Shown: positions 1-6,634, numbered from the stretch's first letter. The stretch is 13,913 bases of DNA from Patescibacteria group bacterium (GCA_018817365.1 JAHISY010000075.1:1-13913), one strand, 5' to 3'. Program-made: numbers and translations. Notes: a model not told the origin generated them from the letters alone.

Positions 1-66
1 AAAAGAGGGGGCTTTCTTTTCGGCTCGCTTCGCTCGCTCGAAAAGGAGAATTTCTTTTTTGTAAAA

Positions 67-104
67 AAAAGACAACTGTCTTTTCCCTCTTTTTAAAGAG
101 GGAA
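67..104. repeat. Two adjacent short inverted repeats
   Basis: Positions 67-73 (AAAAGAC) pair with 78-84 (GTCTTTT) around a 4-nt loop. Positions 83-92 (TTCCCTCTTT) pair with 95-104 (AAAGAGGGAA) and share two bases with the first arm set, so the two hairpins are mutually exclusive in part. The A-tract before and T-tract after the first hairpin make a weak bidirectional terminator possible, but the stem has little GC. The gene that would be terminated lies outside the window. Confidence 0.4.
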
Positions 105-110
105 GGCGAA

Positions 111-283
111 GCAGGAGCTTTTAAATTGCAGGGGGGAAGCAGAGACGGAGATTTGATTGAGGTGAAGCATGCACAAAAAACAGTTAACCTGCCACCTAGG
201 TGGCAGGTTAACTCCACTCCTGCAGAGACGGAGATTTGTGGCAGGAGTTTTTAAACGGAACGAGGTTTTAGAGACGGAGATTT
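111..283. repeat. Composite short direct repeats upstream of yggT
   Basis: The motif AGAGACGGAGATTT occurs exactly three times, at 141-154, 224-237 and 270-283. The motif GCAGGAG(C/T)TTTTAAA occurs twice, at 111-125 and 241-255. In each case it precedes the first motif by about 14-15 unrelated bases, so 111-154 and 241-283 are two copies of one composite unit of about 44 bp. The 32-bp palindrome lies between them. No reading frame runs through this segment. It looks like a dispersed intergenic repeat family rather than a gene. A regulatory role is possible but not shown. Confidence 0.6.
182..213. repeat. Perfect 32-bp palindrome
   Basis: Sixteen bases (starting AGTTAACCTGCC, ending at the CCTAGG centre) are followed without spacer by their exact reverse complement. 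The match stops at the flanking C/C pair (181/214). As RNA it would form a long hairpin with a minimal loop; as DNA it could extrude a cruciform or bind a dimeric protein. There is no T-tract after it, so it is not a standard terminator. Perfect symmetry over 32 bp suggests a maintained element. Confidence 0.9.
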
Positions 284-315
284 AAGAAGAAGTGCAAATC
301 TAAACTTTTTTCCGC

Positions 316-321
316 TAAAAT
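316..321 (+). promoter_or_regulatory. Candidate -10 box for leaderless yggT
   Basis: TAAAAT ends six bases before the GTG start at 328, the distance at which transcription would begin at the start codon itself. There is no purine-rich Shine-Dalgarno element upstream and no convincing -35 box. The call rests on the hexamer, its spacing and the recurrence of the same arrangement at other genes in the window. Confidence 0.35.
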
Positions 322-327
322 CTCGCG

Positions 328-609
328 GTGGGATTGGATTCTGAAATCATCTCGATTCTCGCCAACACGATCGACATTTTCTTTCGCGCGCTTTCTTTTT
401 TGATCGTCGTGCGAATTCTTTTGAGCTGGCTGGCGCCGCACTCTCGCGGAGGAATCGCGAATTTCGTATTTTCCGTCACTGAACCGATTCTCGTTTTTTT
501 CCGAAAACTTCCGCTACGGATTGGGATGATCGACCTCTCTCCGATTGTGGCTTTGATCGCAATTGATTTCGCGCGCGGACTTTTATTGAAACTGCTTTTC
601 GGCATTTAA
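328..609 (+). CDS. yggT: YggT family membrane protein
   Basis: A 93-residue integral membrane protein. A first hydrophobic segment spans about residues 14-36 and contains the family signature RILLSWL. It is followed by a conserved TEPILVFFR stretch, the GMIDLSPIVALI motif that opens the second hydrophobic segment, and a short tail. Length fits single-repeat YggT proteins. The family is implicated in membrane or cell-envelope organisation and osmotic stress; its biochemical role is not established. The start is GTG at 328; a TTG at 334 is an alternative. No ribosome binding site is visible. The gene converges on the DUF721 gene, and the stops share the palindrome TTAA (606-609), leaving no room for a terminator. 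Family assignment is strong; role is from family knowledge only. Confidence 0.87.
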   Translation: MGLDSEIISILANTIDIFFRALSFLIVVRILLSWLAPHSRGGIANFVFSVTEPILVFFRKLPLRIGMIDLSPIVALIAIDFARGLLLKLLFGI

Positions 610-920
610 TACGGCAGAATTTTTTCAGGCAATTTACCGATCGAATAACGAATCGTTTTCACTGCTCCCCGTTTTCGGAGCGCGGGTAAAACCGCGGATT
701 CCGCTAGCCGCATTTCGGCTGCGAGCGAGGAAGAAATCACGGCGATTTGAAGCATCCCGTTTTTAATAAATTTCACCGCGAATTTTCCATCGAGCTGCGG
801 CAATTCGGCGAGAAAAAGTTTCTCCGCAACGACACAAATTTCAGCGGCTGAAAACTTCGCGCTCATTTTTTTTCCCGCGAGCACTTTTTGGAGGACGAGC
901 TTGAGAGGAATGAAATTCAT
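606..920 (-). CDS. DUF721 (DciA-like) small protein
   Basis: A 104-residue protein from the ATG at 920 (a TTG at 944 would add eight residues). The body matches the DUF721 pattern: a helical N-terminus, then FAVKFIKNGMLQIAVISSSLAAEM, the strand-strand-helix core in which an 'N/G-L-xV-V-SS-LAxEL' run is characteristic, and a C-terminal IRYSIG strand. In better studied bacteria DUF721 is the core of DciA, which helps load the replicative helicase DnaB. CPR-type genomes usually carry such short single-domain forms. Whether this one loads helicase is inference. The gene is convergent with yggT and overlaps its stop. No Shine-Dalgarno is present. TAAAAT on the minus strand (926-931) lies five bases before the ATG. 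Confidence 0.6.
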   Translation of the reverse strand: MNFIPLKLVLQKVLAGKKMSAKFSAAEICVVAEKLFLAELPQLDGKFAVKFIKNGMLQIAVISSSLAAEMRLAESAVLPALRKRGAVKTIRYSIGKLPEKILPY

Positions 921-978
921 GAAAAATTTTAAATTTCGAATCAATCACGGCAGATTAATATTTGAGCTTGTTTTAATT

Positions 979-1006
979 CTCCTTCGCCAAAGGCTACGGC
1001 GGACAA
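979..1006. repeat. Dispersed GC-rich repeat, 'CCTTCG...GGCGGACAAG' type
   Basis: On the minus strand it reads as a CTTGTCCGCCGTAGC half followed by a GCGAAGGAG half. It is related to segments at 6594-6634 (same orientation), 6788-6821 and 8280-8310 (opposite orientation), which share a CTTG(C/T)CC(G/T)CCG(A/T)AG core and a GCGAAGGA-type end. It lies between ispG and the DUF721 gene. The halves are imperfectly complementary, so a weak hairpin could form downstream of ispG. Confidence 0.55.
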
Positions 1007-1017
1007 GAATTTAAAAC

Positions 1018-2055
1018 TCAAAAATCAAAATTATTTTTGATTGTCTCCAAAAATTTAGCGAGCGCGTTTTTTTCGGAAACGCTTTTTACAAACTTCCCTT
1101 TCCGATAAATCGCAAATTGTCGCCTCCCCCCGACGAGCGCGAAATCCGCGTGAGCCGCCTCGCCCGGTCCATTCACTACGCAGCCCATCACCGCGATTTT
1201 CAAATTATGTGGAATCGCCGCAACCGCGCGTTCCACTTTCTTCACAAGCGGAATCAAATCCACCTCGCACCGCCCGCAGGTCGGACAGCTCACCACTTCA
1301 ATCCCTCGCTTGCGAATGCCGCACGCGCGCAACAAATCCCACGCCGCCTCCACTTCTTTTTCCGGCGAGTCGGTGAGCGAAATTCGCAGCGTGTCGCCGA
1401 TCCCATCAAGCAATAGTGAACCGATTCCCGCCGCTGATTTCAGCGTCCCGAATTTCGCGCTCCCCGCTTCCGTGATACCGAGGTGGAGCGGGTAATTCAT
1501 TTTTCGCGCGAGAATCCGATTTGCCTCGACGGAAGTTTTTACATCTGAAGATTTCGCCGAAATCACGAGATTTTTGAATCCCAATTTTTCGATTTGGCGA
1601 ATGTTGCGGAGCGCGGAAGCGGCGAGTTTTTGCGCCGGATTCCCTTTCAGTCCTTTTTCCAAACTGCCCGCATTCACCCCTACTCGAATCGGAATTTTCT
1701 TTTCACAACACGCCACCACCACTTTTTTTAAATTTTCGGACGAACCTAGATTGCCCGGATTGATCCGGATCTTGTCCGCGAATTCCGCTGCTGCGACCGC
1801 GAGCCGCCAATCGAAATGAATGTCGGCGACAAGCGGGACGGCGGGAAATTTCGCGCGGAGTCGCCGGAAAGTCGCGAGCGAAACGAGGTTCGGAACGGCG
1901 ATGCGAATGATTTCGCAGCCCGCCGCGAGCAACCGCCGCAGCTGCCGCGCGGAGGCGGGGAAATCGGTCGGATCCGCATTCAACATCGACTGCACCGCGA
2001 CCGGATTTCCACCGCCGATTTTAATTCCGCCGATTTTTACAATTTTAGTCTGCAT
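1018..2055 (-). CDS. ispG: 4-hydroxy-3-methylbut-2-enyl diphosphate synthase IspG (GcpE)
   Basis: IspG is the penultimate MEP-pathway enzyme. It reductively opens the ring of methylerythritol cyclodiphosphate to HMBPP using a [4Fe-4S] cluster. From the ATG at 2055 the protein has 345 residues. It starts with the family's KIVKIGGIKIGGGNPVAVQSM run, continues through a TIM-barrel domain (VADIHFD, KIRINPGN, RVGVNAGS, HLGITEAG), and ends in the iron-sulfur domain. The cluster ligands are present: Cys257 and Cys260 in SCPTCGRCE, Cys292 and Glu299 in GCVVNGPGEA. An in-frame ATG at 2094 would add 13 unconserved residues inside the upstream gene. I prefer 2055, which overlaps the end of the pseudouridine synthase gene by 11 bp and suggests coupled translation. 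No Shine-Dalgarno. Stop codon TGA. Confidence 0.95.
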   Translation of the reverse strand: MQTKIVKIGGIKIGGGNPVAVQSMLNADPTDFPASARQLRRLLAAGCEIIRIAVPNLVSLATFRRLRAKFPAVPLVADIHFDWRLAVAAAEFADKIRINPGNLGSSENLKKVVVACCEKKIPIRVGVNAGSLEKGLKGNPAQKLAASALRNIRQIEKLGFKNLVISAKSSDVKTSVEANRILARKMNYPLHLGITEAGSAKFGTLKSAAGIGSLLLDGIGDTLRISLTDSPEKEVEAAWDLLRACGIRKRGIEVVSCPTCGRCEVDLIPLVKKVERAVAAIPHNLKIAVMGCVVNGPGEAAHADFALVGGRRQFAIYRKGKFVKSVSEKNALAKFLETIKNNFDF

Positions 2056-3007
2056 GAAATTCTGCCGGCAGTTTAGCTTGAAATTTGTAATCAAGAATCT
2101 GCAACTCGCCCGCGTGCAGCAACATTCTAGGGTTTTTTGAATTCTCCGCTTGTTTCAAATTTGCTGGATTTCCCGAGTCTCCGTAAATCTCATCACCGAC
2201 GACGGGATGCCCGATCGCCGCAAGATGCGCGCGAATCTGATGCGTCCGACCCGTTTCGATTCGAATTTCAAGGAGGGCGCGTTTCCCCGTCAGAGACTTG
2301 ATCAACTTCCAAAAAGTTTTGGCTTCTACCCCCTCTTCCTTTTCTCGAGCGCCTTCCTTTTCTCGAGCGCCTTCCTTTTCTCGAGCGCCTTCCTTTTCTC
2401 GAGCGCCTTCCTTTTCTCGAGCGCCTTCCTTTTCTCGAGCTTGTCGAGAGGCTGAAATTTCCATCCGCTTCCCCACCCGCTGCAAATTCAAATCAATCAT
2501 TCCCTCGTTTGTTTTCGGAACTCCCACCACAATCGCGAAATATTTTTTCCCCACCCGCCGCCGCCGAAATTCTTCTTCAAGCAGCCGCGCGGTTTTCTGA
2601 TTTTTCGCGAAAATGATTACCCCGCTCGTCGGCTTGTCGATGCGATGGACGACGATTAATTTTTTTTGCAACAAAACTTTTGCCGCCGTGCGGAGATCAT
2701 TGCCGCGCGTGCCCACCCCCGCGTGCGTGGAAATCCCCGCGCGCTTGTCGAAAGCGATCACGTTTTCATCCTCAAACAAAATCGTGTTGCCGGTGAGTTC
2801 GCAGAAATGTTTACGCGGGTCGGGCAAAAAAACTTCGACAATCGAATCCGCAGGCAGCCGCGTCTCAATTTTTTGCGGAACTCCACCGACCTTAATCTCC
2901 CGTTTGCGAAAAAGTTTTTGCAGAAAATTCTGCCGCAAAAACGGCAGTTGTTCGCCGACAAATTTCGCGGCGCGAATTTCGCGGGTGCTTTTGAATTCAA
3001 GTTTCAT
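2045..3007 (-). CDS. RluA-family pseudouridine synthase with internal tandem repeat
   Basis: Converts specific uridines in rRNA or tRNA to pseudouridine. The 320-residue protein has an S4-like RNA-binding segment (about 20-60, LPFLRQNFLQKLF...REIKVGG). The RluA catalytic domain follows: IAFDKRAGISTH (about 85-96), the catalytic motif HRIDKPTSG with Asp124, and ETGRTHQIRAHLA at 251-263. Between strands of the catalytic domain (191-226) sits a run of REKEGA hexapeptides, absent from ordinary family members as I know them. It replaces the usual short linker before the conserved '(A)KT-F/Y' strand. All catalytic motifs are intact on both sides, so the gene looks functional. It is downstream of typA (131 bp gap) and overlaps ispG by 11 bp. 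The target nucleotide cannot be told from sequence. Confidence 0.9.
   Translation of the reverse strand: MKLEFKSTREIRAAKFVGEQLPFLRQNFLQKLFRKREIKVGGVPQKIETRLPADSIVEVFLPDPRKHFCELTGNTILFEDENVIAFDKRAGISTHAGVGTRGNDLRTAAKVLLQKKLIVVHRIDKPTSGVIIFAKNQKTARLLEEEFRRRRVGKKYFAIVVGVPKTNEGMIDLNLQRVGKRMEISASRQAREKEGAREKEGAREKEGAREKEGAREKEGAREKEEGVEAKTFWKLIKSLTGKRALLEIRIETGRTHQIRAHLAAIGHPVVGDEIYGDSGNPANLKQAENSKNPRMLLHAGELQILDYKFQAKLPAEFHAD
2336..2443. repeat. 18-bp coding tandem repeat, about six copies
   Basis: The 18-bp unit TTCCTTTTCTCGAGCGCC is repeated five times without error from 2336 to 2425. A sixth copy diverges after CTCGAGC (2426-2443). On the coding (minus) strand each unit encodes REKEGA, a highly charged, probably helical or disordered hexapeptide. 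Because 18 is a multiple of three, gain or loss of units changes loop length without breaking the frame. Each unit contains CTCGAG. The absence of any substitution between five copies points to recent expansion or ongoing homogenisation. Confidence 0.95.
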
Positions 3008-3138
3008 TTTTCAAGAAAATAGTTTACTAACCGAAGTCCCGCGCACGCGGAACGAAGATCGGTTGAACGAATTCTTACGAGGATTTTAAAGGGATTTCCT
3101 CGAAGCTGCCATGGAACAACGAATCACCCAGCTCCCAA

Positions 3139-4938
3139 CTACTTATCTCTCCGCCGCTCGTGCTCTATTAGTAATTTCTTGCGTAAGCGAATTTTGCTGG
3201 GTGTCACTTCGACCAGCTCGTCATCCGCCACATATTCAATCGCATGCTCGAGAGTGAGTTTGCGCGGCGGGGTGAGATTGAGCGCGTCGTCAGTGCCGCT
3301 GGCGCGGACATTGGTGAGCTTCTTGCCTTTCAATGGATTCACTACCAGATCACCGGGACGCGAAGCTTCCCCGATGATCATGCCTTCGTAAACTTCCGTT
3401 TGCGGACCGATGAATAAGGTTCCCCGCTCTTGTAAATTCGCCAGCGCGTAGCCCATCGAAACACCCTGTGCTTGGCTGATGAGAACGCCATTTGTGCGTG
3501 CCGGAATGTGGCCTCGCCAGTCGTCGTATTTGAGGAAAATGTGGTCGAGCGTTCCTTCGCCGCGCGTGTCGCGAATGAATTCCGATTGGTAACCGATGAG
3601 CCCCCGCGTGGGGATTTCGAATTCGATGCGAGTGTAGCCCTCGCTGGAGCACATGTCGCGCATTTCGCCTTTGCGCTTGCCTATTTTTTCGATTACTACT
3701 CCCGACATTTCGTCAGGAATATTCGCAATGACCTGTTCGATGGGTTCTTGCTTCACGCCATTTTCGGTGCGGAGAATGACCTGTGGTCGACCGACTGCCA
3801 GCTCGAATCCTTCGCGGCGCATATTTTCAATCAAGACTGCCAAATGCAGTTCGCCCCGACCGGAGACTTGGTAGCTGTCGGAATGGGGAATCGCCTCGAC
3901 ACGCAGACCGACATTCGTTTCCAGCTCGCGGCGCAGGCGGTCGCGGATTTGCCGCGTTGTTACGAATTTGCCTTCCCGACCAGCCAGCGGTGAAGTGTTG
4001 ACATTGAAAGTCATCGACACTGTCGGCTCGCCGATCTCGATGACGGGCAGAGGTTCCGGATTCGCCGGATCGGTGAAAGTTTCTCCAATCGTGATGTCGT
4101 CGAAACCAGCCACGCCGACGATCTCCCCCGCTTCCGCTTCCGTAGCCTCCACTTTTTTCAAACCTTGGTAAATGAACATTTTGGAAATGCGACCTTTGGT
4201 GAGGCTGCCGTCTCGGTGAGCAAGCGCAATTTCGGTTCCGGTCTTCAGCTTGCCGCGGATCACGCGTACGATGCCGATTCGACCGATGTGGTTGTCGTAT
4301 TCCAGTGAGTAAACCAGCGCCTGCAAAGGCTTTTCGGCGCTGCCGACACGCAATTCGGTTTTTGCGCTGATTGTTTCGAAGAGCGGTTCTAGATTAGTTG
4401 ATTCGTCACTTTCTTTTAATTTTGCGATGCCCTGCTTGGCGATGGTCAGCACCATCGGGAAATCGAGCTGCGCGTCCGTTGCGCCGAGTTCGGCAAAAAG
4501 ATCAAAGATTTGGTCGTGAGTTTTGGCGATATTCGCGCCGGGCTTGTCGATTTTATTGATCACCACGATTGGGTTCAGTCCGAGGGCGAGGGCTTTGGCG
4601 GTGACGAAACGAGTTTGCGGCATGGGACCTTCCTGCGCGTCAACGAGTAAAAGCACCGTGTCGCAAACTTTGAGCACCCGCTCCACCTCGCTGCCGAAAT
4701 CCGCGTGACCGGGGGTGTCGACGATATTAATCTTCATTCCCCCATGGCGGATGGCGCAGTTTTTCGAGAGAATCGTAATGCCGCGTTCGCGCTCCTGAGC
4801 ATTGCTGTCCATCACCAGCTCGCCGATTGTTTCGTGTTCCGCGAAGGCTCCGCCCTGTCTGAGCAGCGCATCTACCAGCGTAGTTTTGCCATGATCGACA
4901 TGAGCGATCACTCCGAGTGTGAGAATTTTTTCAGCCAT
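3139..4938 (-). CDS. typA: Ribosome-associated GTPase TypA/BipA
   Basis: A translation-factor GTPase that binds 70S ribosomes and aids ribosome assembly and stress adaptation. The 599-residue length is typical. GTPase motifs: G1 AHVDHGKTT (12-20), switch I GITILSKN, G3 DTPGHADFG, G4 NKIDKPGA. Then come domain II, an EF-G-like domain (SGRGELHLAVLIENMRREG) and the TypA-specific C-terminal region (PTRGLIGYQSEF, RASGTDDALNLTPP, LTLEHAIEYV), which separates it from LepA and EF-G. Start ATG at 4938; stop TAG. The nearest GGAG lies about 15 nt upstream, too far to be a good ribosome binding site; TAATTT lies six bases before the ATG. It leads a minus-strand run with the pseudouridine synthase and ispG. 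A short hairpin (4969-4990) lies in its upstream region. Confidence 0.97.
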   Translation of the reverse strand: MAEKILTLGVIAHVDHGKTTLVDALLRQGGAFAEHETIGELVMDSNAQERERGITILSKNCAIRHGGMKINIVDTPGHADFGSEVERVLKVCDTVLLLVDAQEGPMPQTRFVTAKALALGLNPIVVINKIDKPGANIAKTHDQIFDLFAELGATDAQLDFPMVLTIAKQGIAKLKESDESTNLEPLFETISAKTELRVGSAEKPLQALVYSLEYDNHIGRIGIVRVIRGKLKTGTEIALAHRDGSLTKGRISKMFIYQGLKKVEATEAEAGEIVGVAGFDDITIGETFTDPANPEPLPVIEIGEPTVSMTFNVNTSPLAGREGKFVTTRQIRDRLRRELETNVGLRVEAIPHSDSYQVSGRGELHLAVLIENMRREGFELAVGRPQVILRTENGVKQEPIEQVIANIPDEMSGVVIEKIGKRKGEMRDMCSSEGYTRIEFEIPTRGLIGYQSEFIRDTRGEGTLDHIFLKYDDWRGHIPARTNGVLISQAQGVSMGYALANLQERGTLFIGPQTEVYEGMIIGEASRPGDLVVNPLKGKKLTNVRASGTDDALNLTPPRKLTLEHAIEYVADDELVEVTPSKIRLRKKLLIEHERRRDK

Positions 4939-4968
4939 TTTTATAAATTACAGCTCCGTGTCAAAAGT

Positions 4969-4990
4969 CCCCGAATCAAAATAGTCGGGG
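4969..4990. terminator. Short hairpin between the small minus-strand genes and typA
   Basis: CCCCGA (4969-4974) pairs with TCGGGG (4985-4990) around a 10-nt A/T-rich loop. On the minus strand it is followed by ACTTTTGA, a poor U-tract. It could end the transcript of the 5057-5832 genes or act in the typA leader. Stem quality is good; the function is a guess. Confidence 0.35.
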
Positions 4991-5056
4991 TGAATTTTTA
5001 ATCCGCCGGATAACTATTGCGCAGATTTTAGTAGTTTTTCTGCATTTTGCAAGGCG

Positions 5057-5371
5057 CTAGCCGAATCTCCGAGGAAGTCTAGACCGGAAGGTTAGCCTAT
5101 TAATTCGCGCTCGTATGTTTAAGAGTAATTGTTTTCCTTCTTCTCCCGTTTCGGAATACGCTTCCTGCAAACATGCGTGTATGTCGTAAACTAGGTCTTT
5201 TGCTTCCGTGCCCAGCGGAATGCGGTTGATAGCTTTCTGCGTCATCCCAGCATACGGATCCGGCAGGGTTTTGGGAAGATGATCCTTCGGCTTGTCCTCC
5301 GGAGCCGAAGCATGGGAAGAGAAGCGGTCGTCTGTTTCGTCGAGGGACATCAGAAATGTTTCGAGAGACAT
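5057..5371 (-). CDS. Hypothetical protein, 104 aa
   Basis: I do not recognise this protein. The first 45 residues are polar and proline-rich (DKPKDHLPKTLPDPYAG) and look disordered. Residues about 50-95 look helical (KDLVYDIHACLQEAYSETG followed by KQLLLNIRARINRL). The C-terminus is basic (RSRLPRRFG). There is no signal peptide or membrane segment. The ATG overlaps the stop of the upstream gene by one base (TAATG at 5373-5369 on the minus strand), so translation is probably coupled to it. That coupling is the best evidence that both are real genes. No function is proposed. Confidence 0.6.
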   Translation of the reverse strand: MSLETFLMSLDETDDRFSSHASAPEDKPKDHLPKTLPDPYAGMTQKAINRIPLGTEAKDLVYDIHACLQEAYSETGEEGKQLLLNIRARINRLTFRSRLPRRFG

Positions 5372-5631
5372 TAGCAGGAGTTATCGGGTAAATTTACTGG
5401 CTCTCCGTTGATTCGAACGTCACAATATTTAAGTGTTTTGTCTGTAATTCTTCCTTTCTCGTCCTCTTGTTTGGCTTTTATCCAGCAATCTTCTTCCAAC
5501 CCGCCGCATTGAACGGGAGACAAACAGACGTCTAGTTTCTCCTTAATCCCTAGCAGCACATCCGGCGGCAGTTTTAGCTTATCTCCGCAAATGTCGGTAT
5601 ATCTGATCTCTGGTGGGGTTTCGCGACTCAT
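5371..5631 (-). CDS. Hypothetical cysteine-containing protein, 86 aa
   Basis: An unrecognised 86-residue soluble protein with six cysteines (ICGD, DVCL, QCGG, DCWI, YCDV and the C-terminal residue). The spacing fits no zinc-ribbon or ferredoxin motif that I know. Disulfides or metal binding are possible, but there is no signal peptide for export. Residues 20-35 (LPPDVLLGIKEKLDV) look helical. It starts with ATG at 5631 and its TAA overlaps the start of the 104-aa gene, indicating a two-gene unit. No Shine-Dalgarno is present. Function unknown. Confidence 0.6.
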   Translation of the reverse strand: MSRETPPEIRYTDICGDKLKLPPDVLLGIKEKLDVCLSPVQCGGLEEDCWIKAKQEDEKGRITDKTLKYCDVRINGEPVNLPDNSC

Positions 5632-5637
5632 AGTTAT

Positions 5638-5832
5638 TTAGTTAAGAATATTAGAAATATATTTTGAGATTTTATCCTGCAGACACGGGACTACTTGCTC
5701 TTGCAGGTAGCGTTTGATTACGCCGTTGAAACTTTCCCTATTTTCTGTCTTTGTACCACGATGTACCACGATTGGCTCCGAATGAAAAATAAATTTAGAA
5801 ATAAATTTAATCGTTTTCTTTTTACTTTGCAA
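5638..5832 (-). CDS. Possible small hypothetical protein, 64 aa
   Basis: The frame is open from a TTG at 5832 to TAA at 5640-5638, six bases before the next gene. The C-terminal half (SFNGVIKRYLQEQV... to ILN) looks like a plausible amphipathic helical protein. The N-terminal half is encoded by low-complexity A/T sequence with repeated AAATAAATTT and a 10-bp tandem duplication, and it lacks any ATG. A GTG in the IVVHRG stretch would give a shorter start. The ORF may be real with a later start, a broken gene, or chance. It lies between tspO and the two-gene unknown unit, on the same strand. Confidence 0.35.
   Translation of the reverse strand: MQSKKKTIKFISKFIFHSEPIVVHRGTKTENRESFNGVIKRYLQEQVVPCLQDKISKYISNILN
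5753..5772. repeat. 10-bp tandem duplication
   Basis: GTACCACGAT occurs twice head to tail (5753-5762, 5763-5772). Ten is not a multiple of three, so if this segment is coding the duplication shifts the frame of everything on one side of it. This is one reason to doubt the N-terminal half of the small ORF covering it. Confidence 0.85.
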
Positions 5833-5889
5833 ATAAATTTTTTCTTAGCGGAAACAGACGAAAAACAGGGAGTGAATCTCGAAGCGCAA

Positions 5890-6366
5890 TTAATTGAGCG
5901 TCCAAATGGCAAGATTTAAATACGCCGCAAACGATACCCAAAGAATGTACGGCGCTAGTAGATACATAGCTGGTTTTGAAATTTTGTAAAACACCGCCAT
6001 CGTCCCGACGATCGCGAACCAAAGCAGCATGATCTCGACAAACGCCCAGCCCGAACTTTTGAGTCCGAAGAAAATAATCGACCAAATCGCGTTCAAAAAA
6101 AGCTGTCCGCCAAATACAGCCAGCGCCACCTTCACATCTTTTCGCCTGAAACCTTTTCGCCACACCAAAAACGCGGCAACACCCATCAATAAATACAGTA
6201 TTGCCCAGACCGGACCAAATATCCAGTTGGGAGGATTGAGTGCCGGCTTCGCCAGCGTGGCGTACCATGTCGGAATCGATGAAGCTGTAAAAAGAGAGCC
6301 GACTATCCCTGCCAGCTCCGACGCGCCAATAGCGATAATAAGTTTTGAAACATCCTGCAAGCGCAT
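5890..6366 (-). CDS. tspO: TspO/MBR family membrane protein
   Basis: A 158-residue, five-helix membrane protein of the TspO/peripheral benzodiazepine receptor family. These bind porphyrins and other small hydrophobic ligands and are linked to tetrapyrrole and stress responses. Visible signatures: PTWYATLAKPALNPPNWIFGPVW in the first loop and second helix start, the LYLLMGVAAFLVW helix, GGQLFLNAIWSIIFFGL, and the C-terminal PYILWVSFAAYLNLAIWTLN. Length and all five hydrophobic segments are normal. The start ATG at 6366 has no Shine-Dalgarno but has TGGTAAAAT on the minus strand, ending six bases before it, a good extended -10 element for a leaderless message. It is the first of the minus-strand genes, next to the accessory region on its other side. 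Confidence 0.95.
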   Translation of the reverse strand: MRLQDVSKLIIAIGASELAGIVGSLFTASSIPTWYATLAKPALNPPNWIFGPVWAILYLLMGVAAFLVWRKGFRRKDVKVALAVFGGQLFLNAIWSIIFFGLKSSGWAFVEIMLLWFAIVGTMAVFYKISKPAMYLLAPYILWVSFAAYLNLAIWTLN

Positions 6367-6372
6367 GTCTGC

Positions 6373-6381
6373 ATTTTACCA
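6373..6381 (-). promoter_or_regulatory. Extended -10 promoter element for tspO
   Basis: On the minus strand TGGTAAAAT matches the extended -10 pattern TGnTAnnnT. The hexamer ends six bases before the tspO ATG, so the transcript would start at or next to the start codon. No strong -35 box is visible, which extended -10 promoters often tolerate. Confidence 0.5.
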
Positions 6382-6593
6382 CGCAAAGCTTTTTCATTCA
6401 CCGAAACTGTGGCGAGGGAGAGATTGAATATGAGGAATATCGATTCCGCCGCGGCAAATTGTCTTGAATCCTGACCTGCCTGCCGATAAGCAGGTTTTCC
6501 TGATTGCAAGATAGTCTTGATGGAGCGGAAAGAAAGAGGAGAAAAGTATCTTGCCAATCTTTTTTGTCTTGAACCTTGATTACGCTGATTAAC

Positions 6594-6634
6594 CCATCCT
6601 TCGCTCCCACTGGAGCGGAGCTTCGGAGGGCAAG
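6594..6634. repeat. GC-rich dispersed repeat, inverted copy
   Basis: Read on the minus strand, this segment begins CTTGCCCTCCGAAGCTCCG and ends AGCGAAGGATGGG, the same plan as the plus-strand copies at 6788-6821 and 8280-8310. It directly follows the GATTA-type repeat at 6557. The inner GCTCC...GGAGC bases can form a stem. Confidence 0.6.

Noticed and set aside
141..283. Three copies of AGAGACGGAGATTT as a CRISPR array
   Set aside because: The repeat is only 14 bp, spacing is 83 then 46 bp, a palindrome lies between copies, and no cas gene is present.
1117..2140. Several long plus-strand ORFs across ispG
   Set aside because: They are antisense to ispG, where every catalytic motif is present; they arise from GC-rich third positions.
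2336..2443. The 18-bp array as an on/off phase switch
   Set aside because: The unit is a multiple of three, so copy changes alter loop length but not frame.
2298..2600. Plus-strand ORF with repeated SRAPSF/FSSAFL peptides
   Set aside because: It is the antisense shadow of the 18-bp repeat in the pseudouridine synthase gene, whose conserved motifs are on the minus strand.
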